DNA of 64,000 nt from Furcasterigmium furcatum (GCA_001599815.1 BCIA01000007.1:744001-808000), one strand, 5' to 3'. Positions 10,984 to 21,866 are shown, numbered from the stretch's first letter. Numbers and translations: made by a program. The notes: generated by a model not told the origin, from the letters alone.

Positions 10984-11272
10984 GTCGTGCGTGGTGATGT
11001 GTGCGACGCTGGTTCAATCGTCGCAGGTGAAGATGGGCGGAATGGAAGGCGGGATGAACTTTTTAGTGGGGTCGTCAGAGCTCCTGCCCGCTGGAGAGAA
11101 AATTTAGGCGGCAAAGGCGCAACTTTACTCCGGCCTTCAGCGGTGGAGATGCACAGACCACCGCTTAATCCAGCCCTACCAGAAGTTGCTCGCTGGTCGA
11201 ATTTTCACCCAGTCGCTGAGCTCGGACTCCTGACCCCCTGAACCCCTTTTTCAGCACCAAAAGGATCGCAAG
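10984..11272. promoter_or_regulatory. shared divergent promoter of MAK5 and TRM7
   Basis: This 289 bp lies between the two start codons. It contains GAAAATTTA at 11098-11106 and, on the minus strand, TGAAAATT at 11200-11207. Both resemble the ribosomal RNA processing element (TGAAAATTTT) of yeast ribosome-biogenesis promoters. That these sites act here is inference. Confidence 0.4.
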
Positions 11273-12536
11273 ATGGGCAAGGCCTCGAAGGATAAGCGTG
11301 ATGCCTACTACAGGCTCGCAAAGGAGCAGGGCTGGCGGGCGAGAAGCGCCTTCAAGCTGCTTCAACTGGATGAAGGTATGAATCATCGTTCTCCTCATCC
11401 ATCCTTGACATGGTCACAGGGGTCACTAACACGGGGCAGAGTTCGATCTCTTCGCCAATGTCACAAGAGTTGTCGACCTTTGCGCCGCACCGGGGAGCTG
11501 GTCGCAGGTTCTCTCGCGGGTCCTCATCAAGGGCGAGAAGTTCGGCCGGTCCGCCTGGCACGACCGTGAGGCGACGTTCCGGCAGCAGATGCTGAAGGTA
11601 TTCCAGGAGAGGCCTGTCGATGATGCGCCGCAAGCTCCTTCAACGTCGGAGAACACGGCTAGCGAAGACAGAACGGACGTGAAGATCGTCTCCATCGACC
11701 TCCAGCCCATCAGCCCCTTGCCAGGCGTCGTCACTCTGAGGGCAGACATCACGCATCCCGCGACCGTTCCGCTCTTGCTGAAAGCCCTGGACCCGGGCTA
11801 CGATGCCACATCACAGAGCAAGCAGGCCTCCCACCCCGTTGATCTCGTCATCAGCGACGGCGCCCCCGACGTCACCGGCCTGCACGACCTCGACATCTAC
11901 GTGCAATCCCAGCTCCTCTTCGCCGCGCTCAACCTCGCCCTCTGCGTGCTGAAGCCCGGCGGCAAGTTCGTCGCTAAGATCTTCCGCGGCCGCAACGTCG
12001 ACATCCTCTACGCGCAGCTCAAGATCTTCTTCGAGAAGGTCATCGTCGCCAAGCCCCGGTCCTCCCGCGCAAGCAGCGTCGAGGCGTTCATCGTCTGCAT
12101 CAACTTCCAGCCGCCCGCGGGCTTCAAAGCCAGTCTTGAGAACCCGCTTGGCGTTGGCCACAGGCTGCCGGAGATGCTGCAAGAGAGACAGAGTCAGCTG
12201 CCCATCATCGCTGACGCGCTGATGCAAGATAATCACAACGCGACCTGGTCGTCGCCGGTGCGAAGCGCTCCTACGGCTGACGCCAAGGGAGTGGTTGAGG
12301 TGGAGGTTTACGACGAGGAAGCGGACAAGGAGGAACCCCGTGATGTCAAGTGGATCGCACCATTTATTGCCTGCGGAGATCTATCGGCCTTCGACTCGGA
12401 CGCATCATATTCCCTGCCCGAGAACCACGTCTCCCTGGATCCCATCCAGCCGCCCACGGCGCCCCCGTACAAGCGGGCTATCGAGCTACGAAAAGCCGCC
12501 GGCGGAGCGTACGGCAAGACGACCATCAAGGGCTGA
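11273..12536 (+). CDS. TRM7: tRNA 2'-O-ribose methyltransferase (anticodon loop), FtsJ family
   Basis: Exons 11273-11375 and 11440-12536 give 399 residues. The N-terminus MGKASKDKRDAYYRLAKEQG is characteristic of TRM7 enzymes, which methylate positions 32 and 34 of some tRNAs. The FtsJ fold is clear: SAM motif VVDLCAAPGSWSQVL near residue 47, and the catalytic K-D-K-E set is present in SAFKLLQL, ISDGAPDVTG, KFVAKIFRG and VEAFIVC. Compared with yeast TRM7 there is an insert of about 60 residues after the SAM motif (residues about 80-140), rich in Ser, Pro and Asp, which is common in filamentous fungi. The 64 bp intron has an ACTAAC branch site. Its stop codon is 7 bp from the stop codon of the next, convergent gene. 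Confidence 0.9.
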
Positions 12537-12543
12537 GCGCCCC

Positions 12544-13121
12544 TCACCTCATTTTCACCGCGGGGCCGATCTTCTGCATCACGCTCATCGTCGGGGCGGC
12601 CGACTTGTTCCACTCCACGGCGCCAAAGGCCTTCTCGTACAGCGGGATGACCTCGGGCTTGCCCGTGACGAGCATCATGCGGCGCAGATGGGGCCACGAG
12701 TCGAACACCTCGTTCAGGCACTCCATCATCCACTTCCCGAGACCCGTGCCCTGGTACTCGGGGAGGACATAGACATCGGTGAGGTAGGCAAAGGTGACGT
12801 AGTCGGTCACCACGCGGGAAAGGCCGATCATTTCGAGGTTGGATTGGCCTACACGCCGACATGAGCCATGGCCAACCTTGGCAAGGGGAAAGAGGGCGAC
12901 TCACCGGCGATGCTTGCGGTCGACTCCGGCAGCTTGTACAAGCCTATGCAGAAGGAATTGTCGAGGGACTTTTTGAGGTACTCCTCGGGCAGGGGCTTCC
13001 CCCACCAGATGAGATCGGAGCTGAGGGCGGCGTTGAATGCTTCGGGCTGGATGAGGGCGCGTTTCGTGGACACGAGGTATCCCTCGCGATACCAGTCCTG
13101 GGGGACATGCTCTGTGGCCAT
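12544..13121 (-). CDS. GNAT family N-acetyltransferase
   Basis: Exons 12905-13121 and 12544-12848 (complement) give 173 residues. The acetyl-CoA motif A is plain in DVYVLPEYQGTGLGKWMM (Q-x-x-G-x-G), preceded by the beta strand YVTFAYLT and followed by LMLVTGKPEVIPLYEKAFG, a typical GNAT end. The 56 bp intron has a GTGAGT donor. The substrate (small amine or protein) is unknown. The gene ends 7 bp from the TRM7 stop on the opposite strand, so their 3' untranslated regions must overlap. Confidence 0.85.
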
Positions 13122-15037
13122 TTTGGTTGGCTTGGTGGGATTTCTGCAGCGTCTAGCTAATGATGAATGTTTTCACGAAGCAACGTGATGTCTTTGTCTC
13201 CGAATACTAGCGTGGCGAGGGACTGGACTGCTGATCTATGTAGGCGCGATAGTGAGTCATGTCCAGCCGATCTCCGATGAAGTGATCTCCCCTGCGTACA
13301 TGTCGATGGATCTGACAGCTGAGTCACCCTTGATGCTATCACGAATGCGAATAAGAGGGCATGATGACTCAACCGCCAGATGCGAGTCGATCGTGCGACC
13401 GGAGAAAGGCCTATCAAGGGGACTTTGGTTGCCAGCTGCTTCTGTTACACGATGATGATGCCGGAGATGTTTCCAACACCTTGGCGGCTCGTAATCGTAT
13501 TTCATCCATCCATGGACAAGGCACGTTTTAGTCATTGGAGTCACGGACATCCATCACACTGAGGTCAGAGTGTGGTGAGAGAGCCTGTTGACTCTTGGTC
13601 ACGTGCCCATACACGTGACCACTCCACGTCCCTTTTACCCCTCCAATTGGGCCCAGCAGGAGTGGTGGACTTGGACAAAACACCCTTTTCCTCGTGCTTG
13701 CCGGCCAGCTCTGGCTCATGAACGAACCACATCTGATTCAACTTGGACCATCCGGCGTGCAAGAGTGCGACCACAGCGCCGCATCCATCGAATCTCAGAG
13801 TCTGCTGCCTCCATTCGTTCGTTCCCTGAGAAGGTCGAGTGACTCTTCCTGAGACCCGGCGGATGGACAACCCAGGACGACCAAAGTTCCCACGGCAGAT
13901 CACCGCCGCTGCGGATTGCTGGGCATCAACTGATCGTGCCGTTCTTCGCTAAGACGGGCCAATGGCCTGTGCGTGTGGTTTTTTACCCCTGCCAGGCACG
14001 CTTGATTTGGTGGCGTTCACCCCCGAGTCATGCCACACAGATCCGGGTCTCTGGACAATGATCACGACGAAGAACTGAGAGACTTGGCTGCAGAATGCTG
14101 AGGTTCTCGAAATCAGAAACTCAGATTCTGCATCCTGAAAACCTGCAGTCCAGCGGCGCCCTCGTTCAAGTTCCAATCCCGGAGGCCCTCATCGTGCCGC
14201 GTTGTCCGTGATCGACACCATCACCATCCCCCTGGTCGTCGGCTCCGAGGCTTGCCCATCGGACACTTTGGGGCCAATCCGGAGCCCGATCTTACAGCTA
14301 GCAATATCCACCAGCGACGATGGCTTTGTCCCTGAGGCTGCATGGCGAAATTGCGCCCTCCTTAGTGGACGACGCCGTCAAGACGGCCACGCTTTTACCG
14401 TCCCTCCGTTTCTCTTCCCGAGACCCCGTTGAAGGATCTAAAGTTAGTTTGGGAGTCGTCCGAGAGACGCGACCTGCTGCAGAATCCCTGGTGTGATGGG
14501 CGTTTCTCAGGGACATGAGAGACACCTCGCGCATCGAGAGCCCAGCGACCAGCCTTGACTGCACTCGCCAGGGACCGTCTTCCCGACGGACCACATCGGC
14601 AACGGCTCGATGATCGCCCAGCTTACGCCTGGTTTGGGACTGCCCTCGGGGCTGATTGGCTCCGCACAGTCTGCCTTATTGAGAGGAAGCCAAGGATAGG
14701 GGTGTTCAGCTGACAGGGGTCCGGGGACTTGTCTGTGAAGCCTCGAGATGGGGTACGGCAAGCCATCGGCCATGGCTCGCAGCCGCCTCCATCGGGAGGC
14801 CCATGGGATGGGCCTCGCTGCCTGTCGGCGCCGGCGGCAGCAGCCAGATCAACTCCTTTCTGGGAGCGCCACAGGAGATCCCTCTTTTTCTCTCCTCTTT
14901 TCTTCCTCCTTTCGCAGAGGATTCTGTTCCAGAGGGCCTGCCAGTGTGTAGTTCGAGTCGACGACGACTGGACTGCTCGTCCGCCGACTCAGACAGGCGA
15001 AATCTCATCTTCTTTGTCACTCATTATTACGGCCATC
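13122..15037. other. long intergenic region between GNAT gene and Cys-rich membrane protein gene
   Basis: This is 1.9 kb with no supported gene on either strand; open frames lack splice structure and family resemblance. It contains the CACGTG dyad at 13597-13620. Pyrimidine-rich sequence at about 14880-14930 precedes the next gene and is probably its promoter or 5' UTR. Confidence 0.5.
13597..13620. promoter_or_regulatory. dyad of two CACGTG (E-box) sites
   Basis: GGTCACGTG at 13597-13605 and its exact reverse complement at 13612-13620 are separated by six bases. CACGTG is bound by fungal bHLH regulators such as the Cbf1, Pho4 and SREBP-type proteins. A role is inferred from sequence only. 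Confidence 0.4.
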
Positions 15038-17008
15038 ATGGCTCGCCTAACCTTTCTCTCGCTGTTGGCCCTCTCCTTCGCCGGCGCGTTCGTCGCGGCC
15101 GACGACCAGGCCCATATCACCGACATCCCCATCTACTCCATGCTCGTAAGTCTTGCAAAGACGGGGGCCATGCGCCGATCTGCCGGTTGAAATGGCGGAC
15201 TCATCGCTCACTGGCCACAGGCACCTTGCGCTCAGTCCGCCCTCTCCTATGTGATCGACTATCAGACCGAGTCCTGCGGTGAGAACAACAACCTGCAGTC
15301 CTGCGTCTGCACCAAGGACAACAACCGCGCGGCCATCGGAACCTCCATCTCCAGCTCCCTCAGCTGGAGCTGCGGCACGACGGCAACCGAGGACGTCTCC
15401 AGCGCCAGTCTCGTGTACAGCCAATACTGCAACCCCGACGAGACCTTCACCTTCGCCGAGCCGGAGCACACCGTCTCGCGCCTCGTGACCGACATCCCCG
15501 AGTTCTTCAACCTCGCAGGATGCGCGCAGAGTGCGCTGTCGTACGCCGCCATCGGCGCCATGGTAAGTCGTCCAGACTTGCCTCCCCGGCACTCGCTAAC
15601 TCCCGGACCAGTCGAGTCTCTGCCCCGAGCAGGTCGAGCTCTACGTCCCCTGCATGTGCACTCGCAACCAGAACTCCCGACGGGTCAACACCATCATCAG
15701 CTCAAGCGTCAGCTGGAGCTGCGAGAACAACGCGGATATTACCTCCGCGCAGAATTTCTTCTCGGCATACTGCAACATGGTTAACGGCACGACGAACCTG
15801 CCCACGGGGTCGCCCCCTCCCGGCGACATGACCTACTACATCACCGCCCTCGGCCAGTACAGCCAGCTCGCGCCGTGCGCGCAGAGCGCCCTCAGCAGGG
15901 TCATCGATCGCCAGACCGCCTCCCTCTGCCCCGAAGGACCCGAGGCCCTGGCGTCCTGCGTGTGCATCAAGTCGGGTAGATACAACTCCGTCTCGGTCGA
16001 ACTCACGTCGAGCGTCAAATACTCTTGCGACTCTACGGCGCTGGAGGATGTGAGCTCTGCCGTTGGCGTGCTGGATTACTACTGCGACGCTGCAAGGGAT
16101 GAAGTGACTGCCACGGTGACTGACACGGGTAAGTCGTGGCCTCTGAATTGGGTCATGTAGGGCGACGAAGCTGACCTGGACCCCTAGCTCAACAAACCTA
16201 CCCTGCGGCAGAGACGGGCACTGATGGGAACGGCGACTCGCCTGTTCCGACAGAGACCGGAGCGGGTGGTGACGGCGGCGGCGACGACAGTGGCGACGGA
16301 AGCGGAGATGGCAGCGGAGATGGCAGCAGGGATGGCTCCAACGACAACTCGAACGACAGCGGTGGTGGTACTAATATCGCCCCTATCGCCGGCGGTGTCG
16401 CCGCCGGAGCCGGTATCGTTCTCATCGGCGGCCTCGTCGCCTGGCTCATCATCCGCCGCAGGAAGAAGGCCGCCGCTGCTGCCGCTGCCGCCGGCGCCGG
16501 CGACGACGGTGCGACCACCGTCTACGGCCCCCCGTCCGTCGGAAGCCCGCCTCCCCCGATGCCCGGCAAGCCCGAGCTCGGCGGCGTCGCCATGGTGGCG
16601 CCCCTCCCGCCGCACAGCCCGAACCCGAGCACGTACAAGGAGGGCACCATCCGGACCGACACCGTCTCGCCCGTCTCGCCCTACGGATACCCCGCGCCGC
16701 CGATGGCCGCGGAGCTGCACGGCCAGGGGGGCCTGAGCGTGTCCGAGATGGCGGGGACCCAGGTGCCGCCGCCTGCGGAGCTGGGAGGTCCCCAGCAATG
16801 GGGCCACGGCCCGGGATACGCGATGCCCGGCCAGCAGTTCGGCCAGTCGCTGCCTCTGCCCCCGGAGCTGCAGGGCCATGCGCCCCAGGGGCCTCCTCCC
16901 CCTCAGGGACACACTCCTCCGCCTCGGGGGTATAGCCCGGCGCCGCCCTCGCCGCACGGCGGGCAGTGGCAGTACTCGGAGCTTGGTTCTGGACAGCCGG
17001 GGAAGTAA
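15038..17008 (+). CDS. single-pass membrane protein with three extracellular six-Cys repeats
   Basis: Exons 15038-15145, 15221-15562, 15612-16128 and 16188-17008 give 595 residues. A signal peptide (LTFLSLLALSFAGAFVAA) is followed by three repeats of about 90-100 residues. Each starts (A/G)-C-A-Q-S-A-L-S and carries six Cys, in the order C, C, C-x-C, C, C (for example CVCTKDN, SWSCG, YSQYC in repeat 1). Then come a Gly/Asp/Ser linker, one membrane helix near residue 355 (IAGGVAAGAGIVLIGGLVAW) with a stop-transfer RRRKK, and a cytosolic tail of about 230 residues rich in Pro, Gly and Gln. Intron 1 lies at the start of repeat 1 and intron 2 inside repeat 2. The architecture suggests a cell-wall sensor or adhesin. 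The repeats have six Cys, so they are not CFEM domains (eight Cys). I do not recognise a named family. Confidence 0.8.
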
Positions 17009-17809
17009 GGAGGGCGTGAGCGATCACCGCCTGGAGACACGGAGTTCTGGCAAGCGAGCGAGCGGGCAGGTGTAACAGACACAGGGGATGATACCACGCA
17101 TTTTTCTCTACTGGCGTTCTTCAGCATGGGACAAGGCGGGGAAATAGATATAATTGACAGGATGTTTACAGCGAGGCCGTTCGCGGGTACACGTGAGAGG
17201 TGTACCAGACAGAGGAGGTTGCCTGGTGACGACCACCTCCCCAACTTGCCCACTCCACGATATCCTAGATACTGAGAGCAGTCGGAGTGTCAAGCCCCAG
17301 GCTTCGGGGCCTCGCCGCTAGGTGACCTCACGACAACCTGGCGGTGAAGACGGGCGTGAATCAGCAGGGCGCGTCGTGGTAGAGTGGCGCACGGCACCCC
17401 GCATTGTCGTGAAGGGCTGAGTTCCCTCACTGGGGAATGATCGCCCCCAATGCCGATGTTTACTGATCGCGCCGGCTGGGCCGGTAAGCTAGGCGCTGTA
17501 GCCTCCCGACAAACGAGGGATGGCTCAGGCAGCAGAGAGACGGCTTGAACTCTGGTGGGCAATTGGCCTCTGAGCGTGCTGCGTTTGCCCCGGGTTGAGT
17601 TGATGGGACGGTTTGATGTCACCCGGGGATCAATCTGCCCGCTGCTGCTGGCTGGGATTAATGGCTGAGATTATTTGAGACAAAGACTCGCTGGCCGTTC
17701 AAGTATAAAACGACCTGACCTGGCCTCGTTGAGAACCAGACTTATTATCTCAACTCATCACCAATTCAGTCAATCGATCTCTGAAATAAACACACAACTC
17801 TTCACCACC
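17009..17809. other. intergenic region upstream of the DUF899 gene
   Basis: No gene is seen. A TATA box lies near its end. Confidence 0.5.
17704..17710 (+). promoter_or_regulatory. TATA box of the DUF899 gene
   Basis: TATAAAA lies about 105 bp upstream of the proposed start codon, in an otherwise mixed sequence. Confidence 0.5.
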
Positions 17810-18566
17810 ATGGTTGGAAAAGCGAGGCCCCTCTCCACCCTCCCATCTCCCTCCGGCTAACACCCCCCAGGTCGTTGACCGCGCCGAGTGGCTCAAAGCC
17901 CGCAAGGCCCTCCTCCAAAAGGAGAAAGACCTTACGCACGCCGGCGACGCCCTCGCCCGCGAGCGCCAGGAGTTCCCCATGGTCAAGCTCGACAAGAGCT
18001 ACACGTTCGAGGGCCCCGACGGCAGCACCCTCTCCCTCTCGGACCTCTTCGACGGCCGCGACCAGCTCATTGTCTACCACTACATGTTCACGCCCGACCA
18101 GGACTCGGGCTGCAAGGGCTGCCGCATGACGGGCGAGCACCTCCCGAACGACCACTACTTGAAGCAGCGCAACACGTCCCTCGCGGTCGTCTCGCGCGCG
18201 CCCTACGCCAAGCTGGACAAGTTCAAGCGCAAGATGGGCTGGTCGTTCCCGTGGTACTCGTCCGGCGGGTCCGACTTCAACTACGACTACCACGTCACCC
18301 TGGACAAGGAGAAGCAGCCGGTCGAGTACAACTTCCTGACGGAGGAGGAGCTCAAGGCCAAGGGGCGCGTGTGGTCCATGAGCGGCGAGCAGCCCGGGTG
18401 GAGCGTGTTCCTGAAGAGGGATGGGCAGATCTACCACACGTACTCGGCGTATGAGAGGGCCGGGGACAGGTTCATGACGACGCTGCAGCTGCTGGACCTC
18501 ACGCCGCTGGGCAGGCAGGATGATGAGCGCGGACCGGAGGGGTTTAACTTTCGGAACAGTGACTGA
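17810..18566 (+). CDS. DUF899 family thioredoxin-fold protein
   Basis: Proposed exons 17810-17812 and 17871-18566 give 232 residues. The first exon holds only the ATG; a 58 bp intron (GTTGGA donor, GCTAAC branch, CCCCCCAG acceptor) separates it from VVDRAEWLKARKALL, which is where DUF899 proteins normally begin. Without this splice the ATG frame stops after 16 codons. Family hallmarks are QEFPMVKLDKSYTFEGPDG, LIVYHYMFTPD, the C-x-x-C in GCKGCRM, and RKMGWSFPWYSS. DUF899 proteins have a thioredoxin-like fold and are common in bacteria and fungi; their reaction is not established. Confidence 0.8.
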
Positions 18567-19555
18567 GGGTGCTTTCGCTTAGGGATATCTGCAGGCATGA
18601 AAGTCAAGTCGGGAACGAGTCGTGAAATTGACAGTGAATCAAGAAATTGCGTTTCAAACTAGGTCCCATGATTCTAGGCTTGATGTCATGTTCAATATGT
18701 CTTTATTTACAAAGGCATTTTCACACACCACGCCAAACTTAGGGTACTAAGACCATGTCTTTGCGTTCACGACACATACTATCACTACACCTATAGACGT
18801 CTTTGACAAAAGATGGACGTGAACCGTATGATTTAAGCACTAAGTAAGCGCGGAACGGATGAGACTTTGCTTTATGCCCGAGAGTCTGGCGCCGTGCATA
18901 TAACCAGTAGGGTCGCAAAAACGATGGCCGTCCTCAGAACGGCCGCGTCGACTAATAGGCGTTAAATTGAGCCTGAGAAAATCGAGACAACCTCTCTGTT
19001 AGCTGCAAGAAATTAATATCGCCTCCCTCTTAATTTTAAGAAATCAAGATATGATCTTATTCCATTACAGATACTTTCAAGGGCAACATATCCAGACCGC
19101 ATCGGTCAGGGGGCTGCGTATCCAGCTGAGTGAAGAGGTTAGGAGAAGAAGTCTGGCCGTAGTAGTATTGGCTATAACTGCTGAGTCTGGCGTAATCTGA
19201 CTGCTGAAATATGGCCCCTTTTCCATCGGCCTCTTGCCCTTCCTATATAGATCCATCCAGTACTTCCCACATTCCTAAGTCTGATACCGCTCCCAGCTGC
19301 AGTTGTTGCCGCTGGCCCTGACAGCATCATACCTGGGCGGCCATGTTTTCGATGACCCTCATAAGCACTTAAGGCTCTACCCTCTTAAAGGAGGTGAACT
19401 TATTCCATAAAAGTTTCATCTAAGTTCTTTAGTAAACACTATGTCAGGAAATATTATCAGCGCTTTATTTAACGTGCTGATATGATGATGAAAGATCGTG
19501 AAGCGTAGAGCGAGTGGGTCCGGAATGAATCGATGAAATGCGAAAAATCGCACTG
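18567..19555. other. AT-richer decayed stretch before tRNA-Leu
   Basis: No intact gene is present. Base composition is richer in A and T than the neighbours. A minus-strand coding relic is described separately at 19057-19400. Some form of repeat-induced or random decay is likely; the ancestry of the rest is not readable. Confidence 0.5.
19057..19400 (-). pseudogene. decayed coding relic, function unknown
   Basis: On the minus strand the segment 19057-19243 reads open for about 62 codons to TAA and has protein-like content (Tyr/Gln/Ser-rich: YARLSSYSQYYYGQT, then DRCGLDMLPLKVSVME). In a neighbouring frame the sequence reads NNCSWERYQT, a TAG, then ECGKYWMDLYRKGKR. Frames are broken and stops are of the TAG type that C-to-T change makes from CAG. 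No start codon or complete exon set could be built. It may be the end of a gene or a transposon product. Confidence 0.25.
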
Positions 19556-19666
19556 GGCAAGATGGCCGAGTGGTTAAGGCGGTAGACTCAAGGTTAACGC
19601 CTTGGACCTCGTTAAAGAGTTTTTCTACTGGAGCAATCCGCGCGGGTTCAAATCCCGTTCTTGTCA
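19556..19666 (+). tRNA. tRNA-Leu (anticodon CAA) with a 30 bp intron
   Basis: The acceptor stem GGCAAGA (19556-19562) pairs with TCTTGTC (19659-19665) with one G-U pair, and A73 is at 19666. The D-arm contains GCCGAGTGGTTAAGGC. The anticodon stem GTAGA (19582-19586) pairs with TCTAC (19624-19628); the loop is CTCAAG then T, giving anticodon CAA at 19589-19591. The intron 19593-19622 sits after position 37, as in other nuclear introns, and contains CTTG, which can pair with the anticodon region. A long variable arm (from TGGAGC) and the T-arm GCGGG-TTCAAAT-CCCGT complete a class II leucine tRNA. Confidence 0.92.
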
Positions 19667-20843
19667 TTCGTGTGTTCCTAAAACAAGGGGCTTTTTGCTG
19701 ATTTTTTCTAGAGTACCTTGTCCGCAAACCTACATTAGAGTAGTTATAGACGTGCCTACCAAGCCGTCTGTAATTTTGTCCAATCTGCTAGGAAGTGGGT
19801 TTAAGGTGATTTGAGTGTCGTGACTGCTTAATGAGTTGGGAGTTGGGAGTTGGGTGGGCTGGTGGGGTGGGTGAGATGTGGGAAGGGTGCCGACCTTTTG
19901 CTGCGTATTATATATGGATTGAGGTGGAGGATTTTCTGTAGATGCCGATAGCACTTGAGAAGTCTCTTGGGTGATTTTGCGCAGAAAAGGCCTTTCCGTG
20001 CCGGCCAACTTGTTGCTCCGGGGTCGCCTTCTGCCGTCTTTGGCACCCGTGCTGAGCTCAAACTACCCTGGCTATCGGCAAAGCAGGTTGAGGGCGGCTG
20101 TGTTGCACCTGAAGGACGAAACTCCCTGCCCTGCGAAGGAGGAACCACTATTAATTCACCGGGGAAATCAGATCATTGACTTGCATCCAAGTGATGCAGC
20201 AGTGGAGGGAGCAACGCGGCGGAGGCCTCGGCCCCACTCCTCCGAGGCCGATTTCTTGGACAGGGTCGGCGAAGGTCCGGGACGTCGGGTTTGATGCAGA
20301 AGGCAGATGGCGGAATGGTCGATGTCGATCTTGATGAGTCGAAGCAGTCGGATCAGGCCCCAGTCAGAGCGAAGGTCTGACAACGCTCGCGCCGTCTCAG
20401 CGACTCCGCGGACGGAAGCTTTGGACCAAACAGCCGGTGGGTGATAGGCGGCGAACAGCGCCCGCGCCCGGCAAAACGGCAGATGCTAGCATCGACCCAG
20501 CCTCTCCCAATGCGTAATTGCCTGGATTTCGAGAGAGTAGTACTCCCTCCCAATGATGCGTCCGTCGCTTATTCGGCAAGACGCGGCCGGCGTCCCTTGT
20601 GCCTCTTTGTTTGTGTGACATGGCAGCGAGGACCAACTGACAGGCCGGCCCGGGCGCTTATTGGCCATTGGATGGCTGAATGCTGCCTGCGTCAAGTGAG
20701 AGGATTCTTAGCATGCATCATCATGCATCCATCCCCAATGATCTTGAACCCTTGAGGGTCCTCTTGGCTCCCGCTTCACTCATCGCATCACCAACCTCAT
20801 CTCATCCCACCTTCGCCCACGTCACCTCTCTCCCATCACAGCA
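19667..20843. other. intergenic region, tRNA-Leu to PPxY protein
   Basis: No gene is supported. A G-rich run of GTTGGGA-like units lies at about 19834-19876. The last 80 bp are pyrimidine-rich and probably form the promoter of the next gene. Confidence 0.5.
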
Positions 20844-21866
20844 ATGACGGCGCCCAACCAAGACGATCAGAGCATCGTCAGCTCCAAGCGAAACGAAGCG
20901 GCCGCCGAAGCAGCCGAAGCCGCGCGATCGGGCGACTCTGCCACCGCCGCCCCGACTGGCGATGCGCCGCCAGCCTACGAGCCCGTCGGCGACCCTTCAT
21001 CCCACGTCGTCGCACCTGAAGCTATTCCGGCCACGGAGGCCGCCCCCGGATCACAGCAGCAACAGCCCCAGCATATCCCCAGCATCAGTGACCCGTTCAA
21101 CTTCCCAATCGACGCCCCGCTGCCGCCGTACTCACCGCCGGAGGACAAGAAGAAGCGGTACATCGTGGCCCCGCAGGTGACGCCGGACCTTGCAGCCGCG
21201 TTCCTGCCCGTCTACGCCCCCCGCCTCACGACCTACGGCATCACGGAGGAGACGTGGCTCGCGTTCCTCGACACCCTCTCCGCCTTCCTGACGGCCAAGG
21301 TGTCCGACCGCGCGATCGCGCACGCGGGCGACGTCGCGAAGGAGGTTGGACAGGACACGGTGAAGCCGTTCAAGGAGGTGATCAGCCACACGAAGCACGT
21401 GGGGAAGCACATCGGCAAGACGGCGCGGCGCGGCGACGTCGTGGGCGCCGTGTTCGGGGCCGTGGGCGGCGCCGTCTCGATCCCCGTGACGGCCGCCATG
21501 GGGCTCGTGTCAGCCGCGCTCTCGCTGCCGGGGAGCGCCATCTCGGCCGCGTCCAAGATGCCGCAGACGCAGCGGGCGAGGGCGGACGCGTACATCGCCG
21601 TCGCGAACCGGGACTGGTTCGCCGCGCGGGGGCTGGGGGCCGAGCTGGTCGACACGCGGGAGCTGAGCAGGCGGCTGGGCGAGTCGGTCGTGGACCTCTT
21701 CGCGCTGCCGCAGGCGGTCAAGGCCGTGGATGCGCACGAGCAGCTCAAGGTCCTCGCGGGCAGGGTGGCCGAGCTGGAGGTGTGGGCGACTGCGCCCAAG
21801 ATCGACGTCAAGGAGGCGAATCTCTGGGTTGTCCTGGTCGAGAAGGAGGGCGATGAGGCGTGCTAG
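20844..21866 (+). CDS. conserved fungal-type protein with N-terminal PPxY motif, function unknown
   Basis: A single-exon gene of 340 residues. The first 120 residues are low-complexity and rich in Ala, Pro and Gln, with the PPxY motif PPAYEP near residue 49 and a second PPY near 99 (PLPPYSPPEDKKKR). PPxY motifs bind WW domains, for example of Rsp5/Nedd4 ubiquitin ligases. The folded part (about 105-340) has a helical region (ITEETWLAFLDTLSAFL), a Gly/Ala-rich hydrophobic stretch (GAVFGAVGGAVSIPVTAAMG) that could be membrane-associated, and a C-terminal helical tail (LKVLAGRVAELEVWA). I do not recognise the family. Codon use and GC content match housekeeping neighbours. Confidence 0.75.
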   Translation: MTAPNQDDQSIVSSKRNEAAAEAAEAARSGDSATAAPTGDAPPAYEPVGDPSSHVVAPEAIPATEAAPGSQQQQPQHIPSISDPFNFPIDAPLPPYSPPEDKKKRYIVAPQVTPDLAAAFLPVYAPRLTTYGITEETWLAFLDTLSAFLTAKVSDRAIAHAGDVAKEVGQDTVKPFKEVISHTKHVGKHIGKTARRGDVVGAVFGAVGGAVSIPVTAAMGLVSAALSLPGSAISAASKMPQTQRARADAYIAVANRDWFAARGLGAELVDTRELSRRLGESVVDLFALPQAVKAVDAHEQLKVLAGRVAELEVWATAPKIDVKEANLWVVLVEKEGDEAC

